Position numbers and translations under genes: made by a program
The notes under the pieces: generated by a model
Told to the model about the DNA's origin: nothing
Database searches by the model: none
Seen by the model: only the letters and a program-made list of their open reading frames with translations
DNA from: Pempheris klunzingeri
Lineage: Eukaryota > Chordata > Actinopteri > Acropomatiformes > Pempheridae
Assembly: GCF_042242105.1 (NCBI RefSeq)
Contig: NC_092033.1
Location: 2,226,908 to 2,290,907 of the forward strand
DNA length: 64,000 nt
Direction: 5' to 3'
Part shown: in pieces, positions 30,497 through 44,299 of the stretch
Numbering within the stretch: the first letter of the stretch is position 1
Layout: the number at the start of each line of letters is the position of its first letter

Positions 30497-32659
30497 CTAT
30501 TCATTCATCACTTTCTTCCCTGTTCTACAAAGGCTGCACATTTGTCTTGCCTTGGAGAAATAAAACAGAGGACCTATGAAAACACCCAATCTGGGGAAAA
30601 ATAAAGATAATTCGATAGCATGACATATGAATTTATCCAAAGACGAATTCCAATAATGTGAGTATACTAGCAGGGGAGCAATCATCAGGACTGGGAGGTA
30701 AGACATCACTGCAGGAACCACCACAATTAACACATTTCCCACTGCCTGTCTCTTTAGGGGGCACTCAGAGCGGGCTGGTTTACCGTTCGCCGTGTGGGCA
30801 GGACTTTGCTGCTGCAGTGACCAGATCACTCCCCCAAGGGAGGCGAGCATTACGAGGAAGAGGCAGGAGATGATGATGGAAACGGGAATCACAATGATAC
30901 TAAAGTCTCGCACTACACCTGTAAAAAACAAGGAAATGAAAAAAACATTAAATACCACTTTGGCTGGAAGTTCTTTTTACAGTAATTTAATGAAATAAAG
31001 TTTTTATAACTATGTAAGACATAACAAACACCAATTTATGAATATATGCATGTTTGCTGTGTAAGTTACCCAATTTTTGTTTTGATAGATGGAAAAAAGG
31101 TTGAAAACTTGTTGTTATTAATTATTTTTTATATGTTTTTTCCATTGTGTGAAGCAGGTGATGAATTGTAATGCATCATCTGCATACGTGAACTCCACGA
31201 TGATTCCACGTCGGCTGCTGTTGCTCGGAGATTAGTTTCTATGTTGAACTCTTTACCCAGCGTCTCTTACCTGTGGCCAAACAGAAGGACAAGGTGATTG
31301 CCCACACCACAGCAGAAACAGCCATGCGATACTCCCACTTCCTTAGGCTCAGGTACAGCACGGGTCTAATCACCGCCAGGTAGCGCTCCATGCACATGCA
31401 GGCCAGCAGCAGGGGACAGCCAATCAGGTTGAACATGTTGAAGATATCTCTTGCTTCTGTCATTGAACTTGTACCGTTGAAATGCTGCCAGGAGATGGCT
31501 GAAAAGATTGAAAATTCAAATTAAATTAGAACGTTTTAGACTATTGTGAAATTACAGTTCAGTCATATAAATTCAACAGGACAAAGCCAAAAGTCTCTCT
31601 AGGGGGAGTTAAAGGGGAGATGTGGTGGGATCTTAACAGGGTTTTCCCTCCCAGTCTAACTCTAAATGTATAATTAATTAACACATTTTTGTCACTTGGC
31701 GCTTATTGCACGCACAGCTTTTTGTTTCACAATGGATGAGTGCGAAGGTTTTATTTTTTAATTCGTTTTCTTTCCACTTTGTTGAATATAAAAGTTCAAA
31801 CAGACATCTGAGGAACATGACTGCCACAAATAAATTATTATGATGATAACACTTACAAATTATTTGAATTAAGGAGTAAAGTAAAGTTTATTAAAATAAT
31901 TCACTTAAACCCAAAACTTTTCTTCTCTTCTTCTGCTACTTGAGTCGTTATCTCTGAGGCTAATCTCCGGTCGTGCTCACCTGAAGTGTTTTGTTTGAAT
32001 TGTTCAGCCATCTCAGCATCATGAACTAAGCCGAAAGGCATTACAGAGAGGTAGATAATATCCATGGCAACAAGGTTCACACCTAGAACCTGAAAGACAA
32101 AGGTTTTGACAGAGGTTTAGGTTTAGTAAAGTCAGGTTTAAGATGAGCTCTTTTCCAAAATTATGTTTTATGATTTCTTAAGTTCAAAAGCTTTATTCAT
32201 ACGGCCCAAAGTGACAAAGTGCTTCACATGGTTAAAACAGGATTAAAAACATTTCAGGACAAGAGGTGAATCATATCAGGTCCTTATGATAATACAAAAT
32301 AGAAGAATAAAGATAATAACAGTAATAATAAGACCAATAAGAGAGTGACGGTGGCTGTTTTATCAAGAGGACTGTGGCCTCAGCTGACAAAGCTGGGTCA
32401 CCTTTGGCCTTGAGTCCTGCCCAAAGATCTAAAGCCATGCTCAGGCTCATACACCTGTAGGCCCTGTATCTACCTTTGAGGCCGACATTGGTTTCCCCTC
32501 CCTCAGAAACAGCCAAAGCAGGGCGGCGTTAGCCACCACCCCTGTGATCAGGATGAAAACATCAGCATACAACCAGATCTCTTCCCACTGCTCTTCACGG
32601 CAGAAGGCTTGAATATACTCAGACTTTGAGAATGCAGAGTGGAAATCCTCCTGGGACAT
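30497..32659 (-). CDS. Class A (rhodopsin-like) orphan GPCR, P2Y-like group, four coding exons
   Basis: Minus-strand exons in order: 32659-32474, 32089-31981, 31498-31271, 30918-30497. All junctions are GT-AG and in frame, giving 314 aa. The start is chosen for its strong GCCACCATGTC context. TM1 holds ANAALLWLF (N1.50). TM2 has NLVAMDIIYL (D2.50). TM3 ends MERYLAV, an ERY version of DRY with R137. TM4 has W164, TM5 has P186, TM6 has SYLPVLM, and TM7 ends GPLFYF where most receptors have NPxxY. The loop between TM2 and TM3 is long with two N-glycosylation sites (NTS, NGT). Position 3.25 is Thr112, not the usual Cys. W164 to P186 spans 22 residues where about 50 is usual, so extracellular loop 2 and parts of TM4/TM5 are missing from this model. 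I cannot name the ligand or the orthologue. Confidence 0.8.
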
Positions 32660-34365
32660 GGTGGCAAATACAGCGTCACACCACAACAAGTCCTGCCAAG
32701 TCAGAGAGAGAGATTATCAATATCTAACTCTAACAGGCAGAGATACATTATGACCCCTGTGAGTCCTTAAAACTCGCTCTTTAGTTTCTGTGTCTCACAC
32801 CAGGCGCTTCAGCACACTGACAGGATTATTTTTGGGCTTCGTGCACACTGAGAGTCATCAGCCCTGTGGAGCGCCCCCGCTACGTTCTGGAGGTAATTTT
32901 AATACTTTCACCAGATGCTCTCAGCGCCGTATTTGCACCACGAAGGAGGAATAAGTGCACAGGGACGCAGACTCCTCACCTTCAGAAGAAATGATCTGAG
33001 TTTTTGAAATGGGTTTGTTGGGTGTAGATCTGTCACAGTTCAAAATAATTAGACTATACTGTAATATAAACTTAATGAAACATGATTTTTTTTCTGCTTT
33101 CTGTGCTTAAACACTGGATGTCATCCCCCATGATGCAGTAGAAGACTGTAATAATTATACATAATTATTAAATTACTATTAGGTGATGCTTTTTGTTGTC
33201 TTGTTTTGTTTCCTGTACAGTCTTCAGGGTTGAGGTGGTCTTTATTGTCATTTCTGTTCGGCCTAATGACACAACGCCTGCTTAAATAGTCATTAAGTTA
33301 AACAAATCTTTAAATTTCCTCCTCAGAGAAGCTTAGATTGATGCAATTAATCATTAAAACTGGCAAATTGTCTTCATGGGGGACCATTTCTACAGACTCC
33401 CTTAGTTATACCCAGTTTTCTGTTAGAATAATTAGAGTAACAAGGTGACTGTTTCTGGGCAGAAAAGTCGCTGTTCCTTAAATGTAATCAAAGCTGTGAG
33501 CACTACAGATTAATTCAATTTGCCTCGTCTGATGTTTGAATCTCAAAACCTGGACAGCTACCGCCACGAGTAAGTGAGAAATTACTTTAATTAAATTCAA
33601 ATCAAAGTCAAACCGCCTGTGTTTGTGTCAGATTCAGAGGAATTTTCTCCTTTCTGATTTTCCTCACCTGTACAGTTGCTCCCGTTAATTATCTCTGATT
33701 CTGTTATCCAGGCGTGAAACTCCATCTTACCTCTTTGCACGTCTTCTTCGTCTCTCGTCGGTTCCTGAAAGCCCCTTAAACCCCCAAAACACACAAACAC
33801 ACAGACGCACAGACTCACGCCTATATGAAGCTCAGACAAAACAAATGAGCAGGTGCAGTTTTTCCAACCTTAAATGCAAAGCGGTGTGATTTCCATCGCT
33901 TGCAGTCTGTTTTCTGCCTGATTTTACTGCCAGTTTTCTTCTGCACACACGCCGTGCTTGTGGTCACCTTTTGTCTTTTGACTGAAATGCATGAAAATCT
34001 ACCCAGCCAGCACGCTTCACCTAAAATGATCTATTTTTCTGCCACATCAGCGTTCCGGCCCACACGTCAGTCGTCCCAACGCAAGCCGACTTTTACTTAT
34101 TTGTGAGTAGGATGCTCGGCCGCCACCAACGTGTGAGATTCGCTCTTCTGTCACTCAAGTCTGGTGAGCGCACGCCATCTTCCTCGTGTGTCAGCGTCGC
34201 TCTGCAGGCAAATCAGGTCATCTCCTCATTTTCAGCTGTCACAACACTATGATGAATTAGGCCCTTCTTTTCTCTCTTCCTTCACCCATTTCCTTCCGTC
34301 CTTCATCTATTTTCCTCCTCTTCCTCTCCTCTGTCAGAGTAGCACACACTGAGAACACGTGCTGA
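32660..34365. other. Intergenic stretch upstream of the GPCR, downstream of susd3
   Basis: A possible acceptor TTGGCAG lies just before the GPCR start codon on the minus strand (about 32694-32700), so an untranslated 5' exon may lie further right. A fish repeat fragment (CTTTATTGTCATTTCTG) is near 33239. No other gene is supported. Confidence 0.5.
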
Positions 34366-35828
34366 ACTAAACAAAAAGTCTCTTTATTCAGCTTTTATGG
34401 CAGTTTTATTATTATTATTATACAACAAATAGTTTACAGTAAGAGAAATATTCAACTGTCCAGTCAAACACCTCCGTCGTAAAATGTAAAGTGCAGATTT
34501 GTTAGTGTTCCTACTTGAGTCCCCGTAGCTACAGTGCAAACGGACTAAAGCGACAGTAAAGAGGCTCTTGGACACTGAAGTTATGATTAAAAATGTCTGT
34601 ACAAGGACCGAGGGAATAATTAAGGTTTGAGGTTAATTATTCATTTAAAACATCCACATTTACTGTAAAGCTGCACAGCTGCAGTTTAGAGGATTCAAGT
34701 GACTCAGAGTTTACAGGTCGACGTCCTTTCTCCACTTTCCTGCACAAACTTTACACGTCAGCGCATTTTTTGTGCAGTTTCCTACAACGTACATAGTATC
34801 TGAAGCTACCTAGGGCTCAAACAAGTTAATTCAAGTTGTGCTAATCACTTGCAATTATCATCTGATCCAGGTGTGATTTCCAGTCAGTATTTTAGTCATG
34901 TAATATTTTACATGTTCCTAAATCCATCAGTGGGCCTGAACGACTTTGCCAGAACACCTAACCAGTGAAAACGCAGAATCATAAATCAAGCTTTTGTCAT
35001 AATTAACAATCGAACAGAACGAGCTGAGACAAATAATCAGACAGGAAAAAATGTGTACATGTAGTTGATTTGGAGAGAGAAAGGATCCACTCAAGATGGC
35101 CGCTGTATCGTTGAATCCATACGAGCAGCACAACAAACGGCTGCATTCAGTGGCATTTTAATCACAGTGTGCTTGCTGCCCATAAATCCCTACAGTTGGC
35201 CTGTTTTCTCCACACAGTGCAGGCAAATACCAGGACATATTAACATGAGCTGTAAAGTGACACTAAAACCCTTCATAATATCACGTGTGAGACTTAAGAA
35301 GTTCATGTTACAGTAGGTTTTTTTTAGTTTTAAAGAAAATATATAATATATATCTGTCTATGTTAGATTATGTGGACCTCAGGAAGGCTGATAGGAGGTT
35401 TTTTTTAACAATAAACTATTAAAAAATCAACACTGCTGAGAGGTTTGAGCTGCCGAAACAGTCAAAGTCCTTCACAATCCTTCAGAGTAGATTATTCTTT
35501 CATGAACGTCACCCTTTAAAAGTAAAACTTGCTGTGTTCCCTTGTCAACTGGCTCCTCGAAGCTTCCTTGTCATTTCTGACGAGTAGAAGAAAGCAATCC
35601 TTTTCCCCAAAGAACAGAGAGTGGACCAGCAGCAGCAGCAGCAGCAGTTCAGAGGGGAATTAAGGAACAAAAGAAATCTGGTGTTTGGTTCCTGTTGAGG
35701 CCAAAATGCAGGAGAAGTTCAGCGAGCATGCAGTAAAAAGGGGGGAGCGCCTACAGTGGCTGCATCTCCATTTTCACATGTTCTTTTTGGGCGACGCTGC
35801 CTGTAAATGTGGAGGATGGGCGACGTAG
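34366..35828 (-). other. Presumed 3' UTR of the susd3-like gene with polyadenylation signal
   Basis: Downstream of the stop codon on the minus strand, AATAAA occurs at 34383-34388 in the context GAATAAAGAG, a usual cleavage-signal setting. That would give a 3' UTR of about 1.45 kb. A CAG/CTG trinucleotide run (about 35629-35646) lies inside it. Confidence 0.5.
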
Positions 35829-38800
35829 CTACTGCCATGGCCGCTGTGGTGTCGGGTTGGGGTTGGGGTAGATGGGCGCCGGCGTCGGGTGGGGGTAGGC
35901 GGGCACGGCCGTGTTGGGGTTGGGCGGGTACGTCGGGGTGGGGTACTGCGCCATGATGTGAGGCTGGCTGTGGGCGGGTGTGGAGGCAGCAGAGGAGGAG
36001 GAGGGCAGGTGGAGGTAGAGGGGGGCGGATGGAGCTGAAGGGGCCGAGGGCGCTGTTGGGGTCGGGACCCTCTGCAGGACGACGTGCGGGTACAGCTGAG
36101 ACTCGGAGCGGTAGAGTCCGGGCATGGAGGCCTTCAGCAAACTCTCCTGACTCCTGAGTGAAACACAGAGTGAAGGTGGTGTTTGTATAGTGACCTGAGA
36201 AAATCAAGTTTAAATCAGCCTTAAAACACAACTGTGGTATTCTTAAACTTGTGTTTTTACATATTATGTGTTCAAAATAACTGGCAGGTACAAAAACTTT
36301 TGGAATCGGTCCACTAAATCACCTCAGCCAGCAGCTCCAAATGGGCTCCGAACAAGCTACAACGGCTGTAATGTAATTCTTCAGGGGAAATGTGCCAGAC
36401 TCAGTACATTCACTAAAAGCACTTGTTTTTATCGCTGACAGGCTTATTTACACTGTTTGGCAACATTACAGAGAGAATCTCTACTGAAATAGAGCTGTAA
36501 GATCCTTTTTGTTTAACCAGGAACAGCTGTTATAGCAATTGGCTCAAAGCCACCAGACTCCATTGACAAAAATAGTGATTTTACCTCACAGAAAACAGGA
36601 GCTGCTGGTCTACTGCTGCCTCAGTTGTTTAACTTGTTCATGCTATTGTGTGACTTCGGTGTTTTAAAGAATGGGTTTGCATCTGAACTAACGTGTTAAA
36701 ACACCAAAGTCACGGCAACTAAACATACAAACTCCTGTGTTCTGCGTGGTAAAATGACTGATTTTCTTAATAGAGTCTGGTGGCTTTGAACTGAGCACTA
36801 CAACAGCTGTTTCTGGTTAAACAAAAAGGATCTCAGAGGTCTACCTCTGTAGTGATCCTTTCTGTAATGTTGTCAAACACTATTTCATTACTATTTACAA
36901 CAATCTGAGTCTGTCAGTGGCAAAAACAAGCACTTCTAGTGGACCTACTTTGACTTTGTAGTGATGTTATATACTTGTGGTGTTTGTGCTTCTATCAGAT
37001 TCCACATGTGTGCTCTAACCTTCCAAAACCTCTTTTCATATTGTTTGTGTCTCAGCTTAAACACTTATAAAGGTATTTCCATTAAATTTATAAATTCAAT
37101 GAGACAGTGAACTGATTCCAAATCCAAGAGGAATATTTGTAGGATTAAAAAAGTCAACTGAACTTCAGATTGAGATGAAAATGGATTCATTGCATTGAGA
37201 TGTATTTGTGTGAGTCTGAGTGCTGCTGCTTTACCTCTGGTATCCTCTGTTCTCGTACCCACCCAGTCCTCCAGTCAGGTACAGGGGGCTGTCGGGGGCC
37301 AGACGGGGGTTCATCCTCTGGGAGAGATGGAAGATCTTGGGAGGAGGGAAAGACTCCCACTCACCCTCCTCTCTCTCCAGCCAACACTCGCTGCGACGAG
37401 CCGAGCGCTTCTCTCTCCGCCTGTGGAGGAGAGGCCTTCGTCAGCTCGCTGGGAAAGTCTGGGTTTTACACTGAGGGTCACTTTAGGCTCCGGTCCTACC
37501 TGCTCCGACCCTCCTTCTTGGCTCGGTCCCGGCTGGAGCGCTCCTGCAGGCAGCAGATGAGGAAGGACAGGGACATGGCGAGGATGACGATGCCACTCAC
37601 CACTGAAGCCAACACGGCCACTCTCAGGCCGCGGTCCTCCGGCCTGGGGATCGCTGTGGGGGGGAAGGATTCCATTTAAAAACCATTCATTTCATCAACA
37701 GATAATCAATAATGATGCAAGATCTTGTTCATGTCCAGCTGGATTGATAAAGATAACTCCTTCCCTCTGTTTTATATTGCAGTAAATGTTCTTTACTACT
37801 ATTTCTGCAAGATCTCGCAAGTTCAAGTTCGAACAAGCTACAACGGCTGTAATGTAATTCTTCAGGGGAAATGTGCCAGACTCAGTACATTCACTAAAAG
37901 CACTTGTTTTTTTTATCGCTGACAGGCTCAGTTGTTATTTACACTGTTTGGCAACATTACAGGGAGAATCTCTACTGAAATAGAGCTGTAAGATCCTTTT
38001 TGTTTCACCAGCAACAGCTGTTACGGCAATTGGCTCAAAGCCACCAGACTCCATTGACAAAAACAGTGATTTTACCTCACAGAAAACAGGAGCTGCTGGT
38101 CTACCGCTGTCTCAGTTGTTTAACTTGTTTATGCTATTGTGTCACTTCGGTGTTTTAAAGAATGGGTTTGCATCTGAACTAACGTGTTAAAACACCAAAG
38201 TCGCAGCAGCTAGACCCACAAACTCCTGTGTTCTGCGTGGTAAAATTACTGATTTTGTCAATAGAGTCTGGTGGATTTGAACTGAGCAATATAACTTAAT
38301 TTAATTTCATCAACAGACCCCCAGAAAATGAGTCTGTAGTGGCCTGCAAGATCTTGTTCATGTCCAGCTGGATTGATAAAGATACCTTTTCTCTGTTTTT
38401 TATTGCAGTAAATGTTCTGTACTACTATTTCTGCAAGATCTCGCAAAGTTCACCAGCGATGCTTTACATGTGAGCTGCAACTAGATTTCACGCCTAACCA
38501 GGCATGAGAAATGAGAGCTAGTCCAGTCTAGCAGCTCACTGAAGAGGATTTCTCACTGGGAATATGAGTGAAATGTGAAATGAAGCTGCTTTAACCTGCT
38601 CACCTTCACAGACAGGCAGGTAGTTGCTCCACTGTGGTTTGCCGTTCCTGACGCTGCAGTAGATTTTGTCACTGCCGACCAGCTGGTAACCCTCCCTGCA
38701 CCAGAAGGCCAACACGCTGCCCACTGACTGGCCGGTGCCCGTCTCCACGTAGAAGGAACCCCGGCGTGGCGGCAGGACGGGGACGCAGGACAAACCTGAG

Positions 38801-40615
38801 CAGGGAGCAGACAAAGATGGTGGTTTTGACTAATTAACACTAATCAGTGGTTCTAAAATGTTCCTGAAACACTTAATCTGATTGGGCCTCCTTCTCTCTT
38901 GATTTATCAGCTCAGTGAATTAGTTTATTAGTTTTCTATAGTTTCTACATCCACTGTTGTTCTGGATCAACATGTTTTCTGTCTTTATTCAGTCAATGAT
39001 GCCACAAAAAGCAAAAACACCAACGTGGACACAGCTCTCAACACCTTCTCTCTCTTTATTCTCAAACACAGACACATCTCAGATTCACAGCCACGCCGGA
39101 TAGACAAGACGCAGAGCGACGAAGAGAGGGAGAGACAGAAAGTACTATTTTTATCTTCCTCATGCTACAATACGCAAATACCTCTGAGAGGTCTCGTGAT
39201 ACGGCAGCTATTGTTAGACTGTGCTGCAGGGATTTTTTAAGGCTCTCAGGAAACATCGTGAAATCCTACAGCACAAAACATTTTACTCAAATGGAAAATA
39301 AGCTGAGTTTATTTCTGCACCATAACACATGACGGCTGTGTGATCTGCAGCAGTTTGACAGGGCTGCTGATCAATGCTGATGACTCAGCGATTACCGCTG
39401 GGATTTCTGGCTTTTAAAACTCTCTTTACTGACTCATACTACATTAAAGGTCACATATTATGCCAAATGCACTCTTTAATGTCGTGAATATGTGTCTCCA
39501 GTGCGTCCAGAGAGCCTCAAACTATGAGAACAGACCACCTTTTCTCTTTTGTCTCCAAGCTGTGGGGTTCAATTTGGCAGCCATGTCCAGTATGAGGACC
39601 ATTAAACCTCCAGACACCAGTAGGAACTTCAAAATGAGCAGAACATGAGACCTTTAAGATATCTGTGTAAGTAGAAAAAGACAGATGGTTGGAGGAGCTT
39701 TGTTTGCTGCTCTTTTCTTAATAAAAGTAATGATTTGCTAGGACGCGTCGTCACTTTAACAGCAACATTCACCACAACAAATTCTTCTCCGTGCTGTTTG
39801 TCCCTCTTCCCCTCCTGTAATGCTCCGCCCTGCTCCTCTCTACCTGATTAGTCCTGAGTGAAGAGCACCTGGTCCAGGTAAGGACGGGGATAAATGCTGC
39901 AGAGGAGAGGCCTCTGCTGCCTCTGCGTCTGGGATTTTAGTTAAAGCTGTTGACTTTTGACTGTTTGTGGTTTGTTTTGGTTGTTTTATGTCATCGTCTG
40001 AATAAATCCCACAGCTTGGGTCTTTTATTAAGGCGGCGCTGGAGTGACATCACGGGTCGGCGTTGTTCGCTCTCGGCTAAGAGTGGACTTTACCCCTTTA
40101 AAGCTGCTTCAACAGAATCTTTTTGACCACTTAAAACACAACACTGAGATATTATCAGCTTAGATGTTAGCAAACAGCTGCCTAGTTACAATCTAACACA
40201 CATAGAGCAACATCAGCATCTGGGGTCATGTCAAATAGTCCAACATTCACTCTTTTAACTCTGGTTTGGGCTCCACCAACCCCTGATGGAAATATGCTGA
40301 ATGCTGTGCTCACCTTGTCGTAGCTGCAGAAAGAGACCGAATGGAAGTTTGGGGGTCACAAAACCAAAAAAAACCAGCTGAAAGATGCTACAACGGCGAG
40401 TCAGGTGATGATTCTCAGCAGGTTTGTCGCTAAAAGGGAAACCTTTTATATCACACACAGTTATTTAAACTGTTAATATAAAAACATGATCAGCGCAGCT
40501 TTTGAAATAACTTGAAGAAAGAAATGAACACAGAAAGGAAATTAAAGCACGAACGGCCAGAAGGACACGTGATGCTGCGGTTTGTTTTGCTGTGTCAGAG
40601 TTGTCAGTATTAGGG

Positions 40616-40680
<65 letters not shown>

Positions 40681-40832
40681 CGAGCGATGTCATCCCGCAG
40701 TAAGACCCTGTGAACATGCAAGCTGCTCTCTGCTGATTAGGAGCGACAGATGGGAGGTTTTCTGCAGCGGTAGACACAGAGAGGCAGAGGATCCCGTGAT
40801 CCAGTATGAAGATGACAGCATCCCCTCCTTCT

Positions 40833-40876
<44 letters not shown>

Positions 40877-41003
40877 AAGGCACACAAACCAGACACGTGC
40901 GTAATGGGTACAGTACAGGGAAACAAGGACAAGCTGACTCTGTTTTTAAAGGGGAAACTAAAAGCCATTCTGTTTCCTCAAGAGACCTTTTACTGATGCT
41001 ACC

Positions 41004-41036
<33 letters not shown>

Positions 41037-44000
41037 TCACCACCGTAGCCAAAAGCTGGAGAAAGTGTTCAATAGAGGTGCAAAAAGTACAACTGTGATA
41101 TTTTTAAACCTGGGCCCTATTTTTAAGGATTTTGAGCCCAAGATAACTGGGAGGTGGAAAAGCATTTGGAATTGGTCCAGGAGATCGAGGCAATTGCGCC
41201 TAATCAATGATTGACCACTAAAAGTGCTTGTTTTATCTGCTGACAGGCTCAGATTGTTATTCTAAGTGACTCACAACATTACAGAAAGGATCTCTACAGA
41301 GAGAGACCTGGAAGATCCTTCTTGTTTAACCAGAAACAGCCGTTAAGTCGCTTGGTTCAAAGCCACCAGACTCCACAGACAAAAATAGCAATTTTACACA
41401 GGAGTTGCCGATCTATCGCTGTCGCTATCTGTTAGTTACTTTGAATTATTGTGTGACTTTTTGGTGTTAAAGGGTTAGTTCAGTTTGTGTAACACACAAT
41501 AACACAAACAAACTAATTGATTGAGGCAACAGTATACCAGTAACTCCTATATTCTGTGAGGGTAAAATCACTGTTTTTGTCAATGGAGTCTGGTGTGTGT
41601 GCAGAGAGCGATATAACGGCTGTTTGTGGTTAAACCAAAAGGATCTTCCAGGTCTCTCTCTGTAGGGATCCTTTCCATGATGCTGTCACACACTTAGAAT
41701 AACACTCTGAGCCTGTCAGTGGATCAAACAAGCACTTTTAGTGTTGCAGCTGCCTCAAATGATCACATTACAGCCATTACAGCTCGTTTGTCAACCATTC
41801 TCGGTCACACTGGACCAATTCCAAGTTTTCCAGGTTTTTGTGCCTACCTGCTAAATGCTAGAATTATCTTTTAACAGAAAAATAAAATATCTAGATCTAT
41901 AAAACCTTTTTATATAAAAAAAAGTCCTGTCTGTTCAGTGGCCCAGCACCTGTGATATAACCACAGTCAGACATAAAGCGCTGAGTTGGATTGTTTGTGA
42001 CTCATTTGTTCTGCTTTTCAGTCAAATCCAGCACATCTACACCTAATAAAAGACATCATGGTTTTTCTTTACACTCTGCAAGAGACAGGTGGATAATTAA
42101 GACGTGAATTTTAATGAAGAGCAGACGTAGACGAGCGAATTTGTCCTATTTGCTGATGCCAGGGTTCTGACTTTGTTTTAAGTCCAACAAAAAGTGTTTG
42201 AACGCTGGTTGAAAACAACATAATCCTGTCGTTTGTGTTTGAGAGATGCAAATCTTTTGGCGAAAGAGCTTCCGAGGACTGAAATTTGCATTTGAATGGA
42301 AGCGATATGATACTGTTTAATTAAAATGAGGTGGTTTTAATTATCAGACCTCATTTTAGTAGCAGGAGCTTCCATATAATCACAGTTATCTTCCCTTCAT
42401 GTACACTATGTTTTATGGACTTTAATCCTGACACACTAGCCTGTGAAATAAAAAGCCTTTACCTCTATAAATGAAATATATTACATGACATGTCTTAAGC
42501 TTCTCGCCGAGGTGTTGTATTTGCTGGCTGTTGCCGCGCCGCAGCAGCACCAGCGTCCCCCCCGCGAGTCGACACGCTATAGTAAACAGAGAAGAACGAA
42601 CAATGACGCCAGTGTGGAGTGAGCAAACAGAACATCCCCAGAGGAGCCCAGCTTTAAGAAAGTTAATGCCGAAAAGATTGAAAATGTGTGTTGTTGTTTG
42701 GATCCATGTAAACGTGTCCAGGTAGTGTGTGCTCCATACAAAGAGAGGACTCTATGTTAGCTCTGTGTGTGTTGACTCTCTTTCATGCCCCATTCAGAAG
42801 GCGTCTGTGGGTTGCCAGTCGGAGCGTTCAGCTGCCTGTGGGGTGCTAAAACACTCCTGGACCCCCAAACCTGGCAACCCGATCCTGCCGACCAAGCATC
42901 CACTCTACTGTATTCTTCTCTTTTAAAAAACCTGCCCACTTGTCTCTGTCAGGGAAGCACTCAGAATAGTTTCTGATTAAATAAAGATTAGGCTCTCTGC
43001 ATTAAAGATTCAAACACACACACTCACATGCACAACACAGAACAAACACACTTCCTAGAAGCACCCACGGCATGCACACAGGTATGGAGATGTGCTGTAC
43101 ACATGCTTGTATTGGTGTACTTGCATGTTAATCTATTTACTTTTCAGCTCAGTGAAACTGATCATGACATGATTAACACTCGTCCTCGCCCTGATCAAGC
43201 TCTTCCAGGAGTTGAGTTGCAGGGAAATATCCCTTTAAATGAGGCTCCACTGATTAAATATTCCAACTTTCATAAAGTTGAAAGACAGATTAGACAAAAG
43301 GTTTGTGAGCCTACACTTCCAATACTGCAACTTAAAAGATAACTGGTATTTTTAAACCTGGGTGCTATTTTGGATTTGAAATGACAGGGAAGTACAAAAA
43401 CTTTATTACTGGTCCAGTAGATGACCTAAGCTGGCAGCCGTGATCATTGTAGTTTCACCAGAATAGCCATTATATCACTTATTTCAAAGCTACCAGACTC
43501 CATTGACAAAAACAGCGATTTTGCATAAGAGTGGCTTGTCCACTGCTGTCTGGATCAGTTGGCTTGTTTGTGTTATTGCGTGACTTTGGTGTTTTAGAGG
43601 GTTAATGCAGATCCAACAAAATACCTGTCTAACACACAATAACACAAACAAACAAAACAAACGCGGCAGCAGTAGAGCAGTCACTCCTGTATTCCTTGAC
43701 GTAAAATTATTACTTTTGTCAATGGAGTCTGGCACGGTACTCTTTCTGACTCTCTGGTTTAACAAAAAGGATCCTACAGCTCTATCTCAGTAGGGATCCT
43801 TTTGTAATGGTGTCAGACATTTTAAATAAGAATCTGAACCTATTGGTGGAAGTGGAGGTATTGGTGAAGTGGACATACTTCAATGCGGCACAGTTGTATC
43901 TAGAACCAGAAACATGTAAAATACAAATCTTCATTAAGCAGTTTTCCCAGGATTCACAATGTCATCTGAATAAGACTTTTACCAGATGCTAAAAGTCTGA

Positions 44001-44259
44001 GTTGAAGTCAATGAAAGGTGGCATTCTTGGCTGACGGCTGACGAGCTTCATCTCGCTCATCCTCGTGTTCCTGTCTGGCTTCTTCTTCTTGAGTGTTTTT
44101 TGGTCCCTTTGCTCCAGCTGCACGAGCTCTGTGTGATCTTGCCCTGAAACAAACATCTCTGTCCTCTCCATCACTGGATCTATTTCTGTGGCACCTCACT
44201 GATGCGCGTTATCACAAGTGATTACCTAATCCCCCCCGGCTCTCGCTCTTGCTTGCTTA

Positions 44260-44299
<40 letters not shown>

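Noticed and set aside
33597-33839. Minus-strand frame with Asn-glycosylation-like sites, considered as an extra N-terminal exon of the GPCR
   Set aside because: No donor in a usable place, a low-complexity start, and the GPCR already has a start codon in excellent context at 32659.
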